DNA from: Terebella lapidaria
Lineage: Eukaryota > Annelida > Polychaeta > Terebellida > Terebellidae
Direction: 5' to 3'
Assembly (NCBI GenBank): GCA_949152475.1
Contig: OX424568.1
Location: 23,287,667 to 23,351,666 of the forward strand
DNA: 64,000 nt
Positions 1-10,443 of the stretch are shown one piece after another; the first letter of the stretch is position 1, and each line of letters opens with the position of its first letter. The notes under the pieces were generated by a model. The model was not told where the DNA came from and made no database searches. It worked only from the letters and a program-made list of their open reading frames with translations. A program made the position numbers and the translations under genes.

Positions 1-288
1 CTCATTGACAAATTTAGAGGTGATGTTAAAAATACTTGGAATACTATCAGGCAATGTGTCGGAAAGCGCGTGACTAAAACAACTAACAGTACTCCTAAAA
101 TAAACGGTTGTCAGGAACAAATGGCCAAAATTTAAGTGATGCATTTTGTTCTTTTTTCTCAAATATTGGTTCCAACATGGCTGCATCCATACCGCAAGCA
201 TCCAAACCGTTTGAGTCCTATTTGTGCGGGATTCATGAACGTTCAATATTTTTTGCTCCAACTGATCCTGCGGAAATAGTGACTATTG
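1..288 (+). mobile_element. LINE fragment (CR1/Jockey-like, endonuclease-RT linker)
   Basis: The plus strand encodes, with one early interruption, a stretch typical of non-LTR retrotransposons between endonuclease and reverse transcriptase: a K-x-TWN-T-I segment (about 28-45), then an A-F-x-x-F-F-x-N-I-G-x-N motif near 137-175 and S-I-F-F-A-P-T-D-P-x-E-I near 241-280. It is cut off at its 3' side by the LTR of element A, so only about 290 bp lie in this window. It resembles the equivalent part of the LINE at 18890-21501, but I cannot say that they are the same family. Confidence 0.6.
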
Positions 289-1006
289 TGTAGAATACCG
301 TTAACTTGCCGGTATCAGGCCGGGGACAGGGACTGTACCTCAGTGTGGTGTGGAATCAAAGTCGGCAGTAATGTTTAATACTGTTTATTGGGATGATAGC
401 GCCCAACGTACCTTCCACGCAAGCCGATCACACTCTAATGTCGGATGATACCCCGGGGTCGTATTTATCCTAATATAGTCCTAGTTATTCTTCTAGATAA
501 CACAGAGTTCTTTTATATCCGATTTTTCATACGATCACAGCCACTTATTCCTGAGAGTTCTATTTAGCTGCAATACATCTCTTCAAGTTCACCTCGAAGA
601 CATTCACTCAACTGCGCTGGGCCGAGGACCATGTAGGTGGATTTTCCCGCCTAGAGCATATGGGGGTGTGTGATTGGCTGTGTATGTGCTGATCTCACCG
701 AGAATGTGGGTTTTTCCGTGTTCATGTTCTGACATGTCTGATCACGTGAACTGACTGCAGGTGCCTGTATTTTTCCATGTGCTGAAGTATGTTAGTGCAT
801 GTATGGTGTCTAGGCTGACAGGGCCGGAGTGCGTGAGCTTATTGATCGGGGTCGCAGTGGTGTGTGGTTTTTGACTTGTAGTATTGATCGTGTATTGATC
901 GGGAAGTGGCCGTGTACTGTGTGTTATGTCATGTAGAGAGTGGGTGTTGTCATGGAAATGTGGTACGCGGGAGGGACGGGCCGTTATAGTCATTAAATAT
1001 TCTACA
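289..1006 (-). repeat. 3' LTR of element A
   Basis: 718 bp, starting TGTAGAAT and ending ATTCTACA on the plus strand (a perfect 8-bp terminal inverted repeat). It matches 12984-13673 over its whole length with scattered substitutions and small indels, for example an extra short segment near 437-445. The divergence indicates an old insertion. Confidence 0.88.
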
Positions 1007-1022
1007 TAACACCCCTTCATTA
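1007..1022 (-). promoter_or_regulatory. Polypurine tract of element A
   Basis: The minus strand reads AATGAAGGGGTGTTA directly before the 3' LTR, a purine-rich tract at the place expected for plus-strand priming. Confidence 0.5.
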
Positions 1023-1494
1023 ATCCTACGCCCTCAAAGATTACCCTCCCCGGACCCTACCGTCGCAAAAACTAAATATGAAAAGCTAAAGAAGTCCTAA
1101 GAGGTCAAAACCCAACACTCACACACACACACCGCGCGACAATGGGAAAACACTTCATACAATAAAAATTTCCTAACTGTCAAAATAAACGTCAGCAGTC
1201 AGTCCGTCAACAGTCACTACGACGATACATTTACAAATACATGCACAACAATGACTGATGAATGATATATGGAATGAGAAAAACTCCTTGACATTCTCTA
1301 GCAGAATGGAAATTACTTAGAGTCTGTGAACTGAAACGAAATTCTGGATTAACCTTAACTTTGTACAACATTTAAGCCGTGAACAGGATAACTATTTCTA
1401 CTATATACAAATATTTACACTGTGACCAGGATTTGCTTCGTGCCACTATCCTGTGGGGCCGTTGCAGCGGGGTCGGACAATTCGGGGCCGTAGC

Positions 1495-4254
1495 TCAGTT
1501 TTGTTCCCACTCACGTTTACTGGCGGGAGGAGGCGGGGCCGTGGGTGATGCCTGTCGCATGAGCTGTATCTGCTCATCCGGAGGAAGCCGGGGCAGTATC
1601 GAGATGATAGTCGCCAACAAGTCTCCTGGAATCGTTGGCGTCGGGGTTGAAAGAGTTGACGATTCCCCTGGGGCCGTAACTGGCTGAGCCGGGGTCCATA
1701 GTCGGTCATTCTCCTGTTGGAGTCTCGTGACTTCATCCTCCAGTTGGCTGACTCGGACTCGTAATCGTAGATTTTCCTCCAACAATGCATCTGGAAAGTT
1801 GGGCCGGTGTCGCTCGTGTAGTGAGCCCATCGCGAAGCCCACCGACAGACCACTGTACTCGGCCTGTCGTGTGTGATGGTCTATGGCCGCTAGATATTCA
1901 CGACTGCCTGCACGTGCTGCAGCAGCAGGTTGTCCGCTCGGGCCAGTGTCAGGGTTGACAAGTGCTCCCCCATTTCAGCAGGAGGGAGCAAGGGGTCGGG
2001 ATTATGGGTCGCTTGTTCCAGCCAGGCTGTCCAATAGTCCTGGTGGACATTCAAGTAGTTTGGTAGCCGGCCAGCGTCTTCGTCCCGAATCAGGTCGATA
2101 AGATCGGGATTCTGCCTGGGTAGGGCCTGTAGGCCAGGTAGTGTGCGGTCGGCCAGCCGCTCTCCGTGCTGGTGCAGAAACTGAAGGTCGGCCGCAAACT
2201 CTCCAGAACCATGGAGCGGAAGTCTCTCATCTAGATCACGAGACAGGGGCTCCTGTGGGCCGGGATCCTCCAGCTTAAGTCGGGTCGATCGTTTTCCGCA
2301 CCTTGGGTGATCACCATGCGGGGGGGGGGGGGGGGGGTGACCTCCGCTTCTCCCGTAAGGTATGGCGGAACTGGCAGGGTCGAAATCATCTGCTGTGTGG
2401 GAGCTGGCGTTCCGGTAGTGGCCACAGCGGAGGCCCATGTTGGTCGAACTGGTGGCTCCTCCCTTATCTCCCGGAGCGCAGGTGGATGGTCCTGATCGGG
2501 GTCGCCAGGACTGGCAGCCGAAGGTGGCGGAGCCTGGTCTGTCGGAGTCGATTCTGAGGGCCGAGCAGGTAACGGAGGGTACTCCTCGGGTGGCGGGACA
2601 AGCCCCTCTCGTACCCGGTAATCAGTAACGTTCAGCGCCGTCGGTCTTTCCACCGTGACCTTTCGGCGCGGGACGATGTCTGAAGGCCGCTTCCCGGTCG
2701 GTGTGGAGGGACTCCGGGTCGACGTGGTCGTAGTCGTGGCGGACGACGTACTGGTAGGGGCCGAAGATCTTGCCGGGATTGTGGATCGAGCCGGGGTCGC
2801 GACCATAGTGCTGGCGGTCCTCACAGACGTGGTCTGATAGGAGATGGGCCAAACGAAAAAGATGGTGCTGGGCCGACATAACCTAACCCCCGGATTTAGG
2901 GCCTGGATGTCGCTGGACATCCGAGCTAGTCGGACCTCATCAGCCGGGGTCTAAACTCTGTTGTGCTCCAATCGACGGAGCACTTGTTGAACTTCTGGGG
3001 CCGAATTCGGCGGGTACTGGTCGAAGAGTTCCGGCGCCATGTGCCAGATGCCAAATGTCAACACCGTGTTGACGTCCCGTCGGAAAATGAGAATGTTGGC
3101 CAGCACACGTGGGGGTCGATAGTTCGGATTCGGCTGCATATCCACTCAGCAGCGGAGCGCTCATTGTATAATGGAAGGGTCGCAATCTGATGTGGGGTCG
3201 GCTGGGAGAGGTGGTGGAACATGTCCTCTTGCGACGCCGTCATAAAATGGTCCTGGGCCGGACAGACGAAAAACCGTAAAAACGGAAAGTGGTAGGCCAG
3301 GACATGGGCGTCCAGGGCCTGTGCCGATCTCAAGGGACCGCCTCAGGAAACTGTCAGCCATCGTCGCTCATCGACGTCCTCTTCCTCGCCGGAGCAGAAC
3401 GGGCAAACGAATATGCCGTCTTCATGCTGCAGGGGAGCCAACGTGAGCAAGTTGCCCTCGGACAAGGTCGAAGGTTGGTCGAAGTTATGTATATGACCAT
3501 ATCCGGCACTCCATGTTCGCCGGCTAGACGGAATGTCATCCTACCGGATTGGTCGAGTGCCGTATGGAGTTATCGGGGCCGGCACATGCTCCATGAGCTC
3601 CGCTACTTGGCGGCGGAAGGTCGAAGTCGAGGCCGTGGTTCCAGCGCTGGAGCGGGAAGAGTCGCTGGAGGACAATCGTGAACTCACTCCAAGTCTCTTC
3701 TTTAGTGACGAATACGTCCGCTTGGATGGCGAGCGAGAGGCCGTAGGCTGTACAACAGTGGAGTTGGAAGCCGGTTAGGTCGGGGCCGGAGCGATTGGGG
3801 CGATCGCTCGACTGTCAAGGTCGGGTTGTTGGGCCGCTGCAGCTGCTCTTTGGGCCTCCTCGGCCGCCCGTCGTGCCTCAATGGCGCGCTGTAAAATGCT
3901 CCCGCCTTCCTCTAGACGGCGGAAGCGTTCGGGGTCGATGTTGAAGACATCGTCTTGAGTCGGGCTGGGAGAATGGCGCGCTCCACGTTGCGCCAGTTTT
4001 TCCCGGGTTGTTTTAGGCCGCGCTCCTTTCTCCGAACCACTCGCCGTGTCACTCGGGCCGCTCTGGTTGGTTCGCTCAGCAAGGGAGTCGGGGCCGGATG
4101 CCGATTCGTCATCAGGGACCAGGATTAGGTGGTCCGACACATCGCCAGAGTCGACTATTTGGACCGTGATATTTTCATCGTCCATTTTCACAGTGCAGGG
4201 TCGGTTTCCATCAGGGCCGCCTTTATCTCGGTCGTCACCAGGCTTGTCGGCCAT
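1495..4254 (-). pseudogene. Extra 3' ORF of element A: zinc-finger-like and coiled-coil protein (broken)
   Basis: Reading on the minus strand from an ATG at 4252-4254 to a stop at 1495, about 2.8 kb is largely open in linked frames. In order it shows an acidic N-terminus (M-A-D-K-P-G-D-D), an A/E/R-rich helix near 3790-3900, C-P-F-C near 3391-3402 followed after a TGA by H-V-L-A-Y-H, a second C-P-x-x-D...H-H pattern near 3200-3260, a conserved-looking block with F-G-I-W-H-M near 3040, a long P/S/T-rich tract, and a C-terminal leucine-zipper-like coiled coil at about 1700-1800 (L-E-E-N...L-E-D-E-V...L-Q-Q-E-N). Breaks include a TGA at about 3343, a frame change near 3130 and an 18-G run at 2320-2337. 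It sits 3' of integrase, where an env or accessory ORF lies in other elements. No signal peptide or membrane segment supports env. The order parallels the third ORF of element 1. Confidence 0.55.
2320..2337. repeat. 18-bp G homopolymer inside the extra ORF of element A
   Basis: Eighteen G on the plus strand, encoding poly-proline on the minus strand. The open frame differs on the two sides, so slippage here explains one of the ORF breaks. Confidence 0.85.
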
Positions 4255-4375
4255 GGTATTAAGCCGTAACAATGTCGAAGTATCCCCGAGATAGGAACTA
4301 GGCCGGTTGTAACAAAGTCTCGATTTCTTCAGAACCGACCTAGTCCAATGCCGAACACAATTCAATGGGGGACTG

Positions 4376-4545
4376 GACAACTCGGCTCAGAGACAACTCG
4401 GCCAGGGCAGCTCGGCCCAGGCTAGACAACTCGGCCAGGACAAGTCGGCCCAGGCTGGACAACTCGGCCAGGACAAGTCGGTCCAGCTCGTCCCACTGAT
4501 TGGATAACTCGTCCCGCTGATTGTACGTCTGATTGGACACTGTTC
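4376..4545 (+). repeat. Tandem GACAACTCGGCC array
   Basis: About eight imperfect copies of a 12- to 30-bp unit built on ACAACTCGGCC/ACAAGTCGGCCC lie 120 bp upstream (minus-strand sense) of the start of the extra ORF of element A. The same motif occurs inverted at 5307-5430. Confidence 0.7.
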
Positions 4546-5306
4546 AGGGGTCGCAGAGGGGGCAGGGGCCGGGGCGGTGGGAGGACCATAAGTATTCAAT
4601 GAGACAGCCTATAGCTGAGTCGAATGGGCAATATGACTGAATTGCAATCACAAATGCATCTGACAGATTATTTCAAGGCACCTATAGACTACTGGAAAAT
4701 ATTGACTGGAAAATTCATAACAAAGCACCGTATAGACTAGGCCTACTGAAAATTACTGACCTATTTAATCTTTATGCGTCTATTTTTTCATGCTATGTTT
4801 TACAAGCCAAATGAAGGCTATAATTTTTTAGACTAGGCCTACTGAAAATTATTGATCGGTTCATTCTATGCTTCTTGTAAAAACATGCTAATCGTTGCAA
4901 GCCTAATGAAAGCTAGAATTTTTTCACACAAACATAATGAGTACACGACAGTCAATTCAATGCTTAATATTGACATAGACCTAACTTATAAAAGGCATTT
5001 ATGTGATTTTTTTATAATATATTACATTATCTCTACGCAATTTACACAATCTCATGGATCCATGCATCTCTGCACATTCATAACATACACAATATGAAAT
5101 CAATGAACAAAAGTATGGTAAACAATGAATGTCTGTATTTGGGTAAGAATGTGGATAGTAGCTTCCCATTGTGGATATATCTTAGGGCCTATTTATTATT
5201 TGTAAGTTGATCTGTATATCATTTGAAAATATACTATTCTGCAATCGTTGAGCGCGATCACTAAATCTCGTCACTCAGTAATTGAACCGTGACATCGCGC
5301 CACGGT
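4546..5306. other. AT-rich spacer between the two inverted arrays
   Basis: No coding signal. A short phrase, GACTAGGCCTACTGAAAATTA, is nearly repeated at about 4734 and 4832. The segment lies inside element A and would form the loop of the 4376/5430 inverted repeat. Confidence 0.5.
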
Positions 5307-5430
5307 CAAGTTAGCGGCGGGCCGACTTGTCTCATCAGCCCGGGCCGAGTTGTCCAATGCAATTGGCCGAGCTGTCTTTTCCGGGCCGACTTGTCCAGGT
5401 CCGAGTTGTCTTTGGGCCGAGCTGTCATGC
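5307..5430 (-). repeat. Inverted partner of the GACAACTCGGCC array
   Basis: Five or six copies of GGGCCGA(G/C)TTGTC on the plus strand, the reverse complement of the motif at 4376-4545. Both arrays have CAATTCAATG nearby (about 4358 and 5434). Confidence 0.7.
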
Positions 5431-6779
5431 AGTCAATTCAATGCCGAATTTCCTTACAAAGTTCTTGCAATTTTATCAACAAATGTTCACAATTGTCTAT
5501 ATACACAAGCCGAGCTGTTTTTGTAGTAATCCGCACTTTTTAAAAGACGATATCGACAGCTTCACGCAATGTCTCAGGCACGAATGCCGTTAATCGCTGT
5601 AGCCGTACACCAAGATGCTCTCAGTATCTCAGTTCGCAGAATCGGCCGGGGGGGGGGGGGGAGGGCGCTCTCTATCTGTATATAAAAACGTCTTTACGCT
5701 ATGTATCATTGTTCCAAGCGTATATGCCGCAAGGCGGGGCCGTCATCAGGGAAATGCGGGTGCGATCCTTCGTTGGCCTACTAGGCCAGTCCATTATGAC
5801 AGTAGGGGGTCCTCACACTGTCCAGATTTCCATATGTCCGTCTGCCGTCCCCTGGATAACACACTCCAAGACATATTCTGATTGAACTGTTCGACTGTTC
5901 ATTTCACTGGGCTCTTCTTGCCCGACGATTCACTATAGACTTTATCAAGGGAAGGTTTATGTGGGTGCTGTAAACAGCTTCAGAGTCTATCTGCGCTCGT
6001 GTATACCTTGTGAACTACCACAGTTGATCGTTCCTTTTCTTTACAAATTAGCGCACAATAAACTAGCGGGGTCGACTTGTTATTTCACAGACGACACACA
6101 GTTAGTATAGGCTGAGATATGAATATCAATCTCTCACAGGGGCGAACATCGTTCCGTTCATTTTCAGCTTGTTCACAAGACGACATGGCCGCAGATATTG
6201 TAGGGGTCGAAGATGTAATGAACTGGGTCGGTCACATCGTGGCGCTATGAATTTCTGTGTGATGAATTTGGTGACAGACCACATCTTGGTATGATTAGAT
6301 TTTTCTGTGATTAGTTCCAGTGCCAATAGGCCGTTCCTCTGAATGTTACATAGAGTGGGTAGAGGCTCTGTCGACGCATACCCCAGAACAAATTACTCTA
6401 TCACCTCTTCGACAACTGACTGGCCTTACACATGGCGTGACTCATGAATTATCCTCTTCGGCTGGCACATGGATGGAAGTTGGCATGATATTTTTAGTCA
6501 TTGCGTAACACACGCGGAACAATGGTACATGTTATACGGGGTCGAAACGCATATCATAATGCAACCAATTATTCACCAGCATCGTAATTATAATAGCATA
6601 TTAAATGTATAGATATACCAAAATTGCCTCACTGACATCTTGTACATGTTAAACAGGATAATATGCATATATGAATATTGTAATATAATCTATTATTTAT
6701 GAGGAATGACTTGATATCATAGTCCATTGGACATGCATATTTCATCATCAATGAGATCAATCAGATAACTAGGCCGATG
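5431..6779. other. Non-coding 3' region of element A between integrase and the extra ORF
   Basis: No credible gene. It contains a 14-G run (5648-5661), several GGGGTCG copies (6067, 6204, 6540) of the kind scattered through the rest of element A, and an AT-rich tail near 6560-6780. Confidence 0.5.
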
Positions 6780-7930
6780 TTATCTGTATCGGGCCGGTCT
6801 GCGTGCATGGCGTTTGGGTCGACTGGGTCGAGCAGACAGGGGCGTAGCCTCACTTGTTTCAGGGTCAGAAGATTTTGCGGGCTTCTGTCCACGTGGTTTG
6901 CGTGTCGGTTTTGGCGTGTTCGAACGGCTTGAGCTGGATGAAGTCGGAGCTGGATTCTGGGTCGCTGGTGAGTTAGACTCAGCAGTTTGGTCTGTATCAG
7001 TATGCCGAGCTTGCACTGTAACCTCCCAGGGGTAGTAAAACTCCTTCAGAAGTCTCATGGGGTCGGGCGACTGTTCTGAGTCGGATTTGCTTGACAACTG
7101 TGTAGGTCGTACAGGGTCAGAATAGATGTTAGCCGCTTGATTGTCACCTTCGTATGGTTTTAACACATCCAGATGAGCAACTCGAGTGTTTCGAGGGTTG
7201 GAAACCAAGGCGATAAGATAATCTACCTCGGTCACAGGGTCGATGATCCTCCAGGGACCAGTCCAGGGCCGAGCGAACTTATTATTCTGCATGAGAGGCA
7301 GATAATAATACCGGACCAGTTCTCCTGGTTGAAACTGGGGTTGTGGTTTTGCATGGGTGTCGTAACCCATCTTTTGCCGGATTGCCGCTTTCTCGAGATG
7401 GTCTTGGGCGAAACCATGGGCGGTCCTAATGGCTTGCCGCAGGTACTCCACATACTCCGGACCACATGGGGGTAGAGGCTCAGGGTCGTAGGTCGGAAAC
7501 ACTAGGTCAACTGGCAGATTACACCGGTGTCCATACACCATCAGATGCGGGGTGCATCCCGTGGACAAGTGTACCGATGTCTATAGGCCATTAACACATA
7601 TGGTAGGTGCAAGTCCCAGTCATGTTTAGCAATGTCCTATTAAAACGTTCGACTCGGCCGTCACTCTAAGGTCGATATGGGGTCGTACAAATTTTCTTGG
7701 TGCCCAGGAGACTCACGACATTGCGGAACAGGGACGACTCGAATTCGGTACCTTGGTCGCTATGAATTGCCTTCGGTACACCATGGTAAACTATCCACCT
7801 GTTTGGCAAGATGTCGGCAACATTTTTGTCTGTATGTCGCCGTAGCGGAAAGGCGTCCGTATTCTTCGAGAAATAGTCCGACACGACAAGTATGTACCGA
7901 TGGCCTCTTCCGGGGAATTTATGAGTGTCG
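6780..7930 (-). pseudogene. Integrase of element A (core and C-terminus, broken)
   Basis: The minus strand encodes the Gypsy-type integrase core: R-Y-I-L-V-V-S-D-Y-F, then S-D-Q-G-T-E-F-E around the second catalytic Asp (about 7730), then after a stop R-V-E-R-F-N-R with the Glu, and a second open stretch (6780-7568) with S-T-G-C-T-P and a C-terminal W-T-G-P-W. The N-terminal HHCC zinc finger and the segment with the first catalytic Asp are absent, because the RT reading frame joins directly to this core. Integrase inserts the cDNA into the genome; this one cannot work. Confidence 0.85.
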
Positions 7931-8118
7931 AGAATGTCCAATTTTCTAACTATGAACCCCAAGTACAAGATTTCTCTCTGAAACAGTTCGCACTTCTTGG
8001 TTTGAAGTTTCAGGCCTGCCGATCTTATTCGATCCAGGACCGCTTGCAAGTGCCTGGTCAAATGTTCTGCCGTAAGCGATGACGTCATCCAGATAACACA
8101 TACATGTACCATCTTTTT

Positions 8119-8182
8119 CTTGAGGACGGCCGTTAGTGCATCACTGTAACTAGCGAAAGTGAACACACAGAGTTTATCGGCA
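8119..8182 (-). repeat. Copy of a 64-bp gag segment pasted into RT
   Basis: 8119-8182 equals 10947-11010 with one mismatch. In gag the segment encodes an in-place part of the capsid region (D-K-L-C-V-F-T-F). In RT it interrupts the codons just before Y-L-D-D, so gag is the donor and RT the acceptor. Confidence 0.9.
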
Positions 8183-8191
8183 CACCGAGTC

Positions 8192-8692
8192 TGCCCCTGA
8201 TGACGCCAGTGTGTCTTTGGATAAACTATTCGGTTGGGCTTTGTTTCCATTGCAAAATGTTGTATTTTACGTTTGTTATTGGCATCATCAAAATCTACTG
8301 TATTTGTGGTAATAGATTGATACCTACATTCATACCACTGAGTCGGTGTCACTGCTGGCGGACGTTAAATCTGTCCCCGAGGATACCATCAACTCAGTAG
8401 CCTTCTGGTTATTGATTAGGTACTTATGTACTTGTCATATATCTGTTCCATGGGGTTTGTTTCGGATTTCTCAAATATTTTCATAGGTTGTTGGGCAGTT
8501 GTATACTAATTCCATCAGGTGTACAGTAGAAACAACTACATTTAGCACACTGTCTGCCCCTGATGACGCCAGTGTGTCTTTGGATATACTATTTGGTTGG
8601 GCTTTGTTTCCATTGCAAAATGTTGTATTTTACGTTTGTTGCTGGCATCATCAAAATCTACTGTATTTGTGGTAATAGATTGATACCTACAT
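8192..8692. mobile_element. Small insertion with 137-bp direct terminal repeats (TRIM-like)
   Basis: Direct repeats at 8192-8328 and 8555-8691, nearly identical and both running TGCCCCTGATG...TACCTACA (TG...CA ends), flank 226 bp of non-coding sequence. The 10-bp string ACACCGAGTC stands directly before (8182-8191) and after (8693-8702) the insertion. The TG...CA direct repeats suggest a miniature LTR element (TRIM), but a 9-10-bp duplication is longer than usual for LTR elements, so the class is open. Confidence 0.55.
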
Positions 8693-9329
8693 ACACCGAG
8701 TCCACAAGTATCCACGGAGTATGGTTTCCATCAGCCGTTCAAATCTTGCCGGTGCATTACTGAGGCCGAAAGGCATAACCTCAAACTGATACAGTCCTTT
8801 TCTTTGTGGCAAAGGCAGTTTTCGGCCTGTCGGTAGGGTCGACTTCGACCTGCCAGTAACCAGGGGCCAGGTCCAGGGCCGAGAAGTATGTAGCGCCCGC
8901 CAGGGCGTCATGAGTGTCTTGAATGTTGGGCAAAGGATATGAATCCTTGCGGGTGACGTCATTCAGGAGCCGATAGTCGACGCAGAATCGTACTTGGCCG
9001 TTCTTTTTGCGCACAAGCACCACTTGTGAGCTCCAGGGCGAATCAGATGGCTCAATACCCCAAGCGTAGCATCTTGTCGATCTCCTCGTCGATGATGCTA
9101 TGCTGGGCCTGGGGGACACGTCGCTGTCTTTGTCGAATTGGGGCCGAGGTGCCAGTGTTGATCCTGTGTTGGACGACTTGAGTTCGTCCCAGCTGTCCGT
9201 CTGGGTTCATGAACGAGTCCTTGTATTGGTGAACAAGGTTGGTGCAGTGCCGGTGTTGCTCTGGCGCGAGTCCAGCGCGATCCACCATTTCTTGTAAGTA
9301 TGGCGGCAGGTCGCCATAGTGACTGGCGT

Positions 9330-10381
9330 TCACCGTGGACGGTCGGGCTCCTCTCCGGGCTTTGGCAGAGCTCCGATGACACTCTCAATCGGACTGGCAA
9401 GAGCAACAGGGTCGGAACGAGTCAGTGTGATGCCCGTGTCTGCGGGGTTGACGACAGTCACTTTCACACATTGCCGATTTAGGGTCGTTAACGTTCGTCC
9501 CATGACAAGGTCGGTGTCTTCTGGGAAGGTCGTCAATGGCTGGGTCATTCGCGGGTGTTGACGAACCCGATTGCCTCGCTGCGTGCGGGGACGGTGATGG
9601 TTCGGCGCACGGCCAATTGAACAACATTGGCCTCAATGTCTTTGTGCGCAAACAGGATTTCTTTATTGACCGGTATATTCCCTTCACCATAGTTCACCAC
9701 AACATTAGCTAGCCGGAAAAAGTTCATGCCGAGTATCATGCCGTCATGTATGGTAGCCACACAAAATGTCACTGTCATATGGTTTGTTCCGACCTGTATC
9801 GGTAGGTCGATTAGTCCATCAATTGGGCTTGACTGTCCATTGACGTCACGAATGGTGGCCGTTGTGGGTCGTAGATGTCGTTGGTTGGAGGGGCCGTGTC
9901 GGTGCAGATCACGTCGGAGCAGGGAGATCTGCGCTCCAGAATCGAGAACCGCTTTCATTGTCTTGTCTCCGACACGTACCGACAACTTCCAGCATTCCTG
10001 CGCAGCTCGGGAGTTGTCAATGACGAGTGGAACTGTGGGGTCGTCTGGCGGCGGCTTGAAGAGTGTGTGGAGTAGCGGAAGCTTAGCCCCTGGTCCGCTT
10101 GGGGAGGCGTAAAATCCACCGTCGTCGGAAATCCACTCGACCTTGGACATGCTGTCGGTCCCGGTGCCGTCGGCGGTCAGGGGCGACACCCCTTGAGGAC
10201 GACGATTTCCGCATGGAGATCTCTGTGGGAGCGGAGCTGACACCCCTTCATGAGGAGAAGCCGGTGCTGGGGTCGGCGCATGACATTTGGTACACACCCC
10301 TTCAAGGAGCTGAGGTGTGGGCTGGGCCGGCTGTGGGGTCGCAACGGGCAGTTGCACCAGTTTGGTCGTCATGGCAACCAC
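9330..10381 (-). pseudogene. Aspartic protease region of element A
   Basis: The minus strand encodes about 278 aa (9545-10381) and, after an overlapping TGA/ATG, a further 72 aa. The retroviral-type protease signature V-L-D-S-G-A-Q-I-S-L-L lies at about 9930-9965, and I-L-G-M-N-F near 9720 fits the second conserved motif (I-L-G-x-D). A proline/threonine-rich linker precedes it. The protease cleaves the Gag-Pol polyprotein. It is separate from gag and RT by frame breaks. Confidence 0.82.
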
Positions 10382-10443
10382 AGGTGTGGAGCGGGAAACA
10401 TTGTCCTGTTTTCTGGAAGGCCCTTGCTCCTCAGCACCTTCCT

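Larger units (their letters stand above)
7931..9333 (-). pseudogene. Reverse transcriptase of element A (interrupted)
   Basis: Minus-strand fragments encode the Gypsy RT: E-I-D-K-M-L and S-D-S-P-W-S-S near 9020-9090, F-C-V-D-Y-R near 8980, A-L-D-L-A-P-G-Y-W-Q near 8860, V-M-P-F-G-L near 8770, and the catalytic Y-L-D-D-V at about 8075-8090 in a different frame. Between the last two lie a copied gag fragment (8119-8182) and a 501-bp insertion (8192-8692). Without them, the RT codons on the two sides would adjoin. RNase H and the connection to integrase are missing. RT makes the cDNA copy of the element RNA; here it is dead. Confidence 0.88.

Noticed and set aside
742-1020. 92-aa minus frame in the LTR of element A (and 13334-13702)
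   Set aside because: Lies in the LTR, lacks domains, and differs between the two LTRs by frame-affecting changes.
1495-4254. Envelope gene in element A
   Set aside because: No signal peptide, fusion peptide or transmembrane segment is visible; Cys/His pairs and coiled coil fit a different kind of protein.
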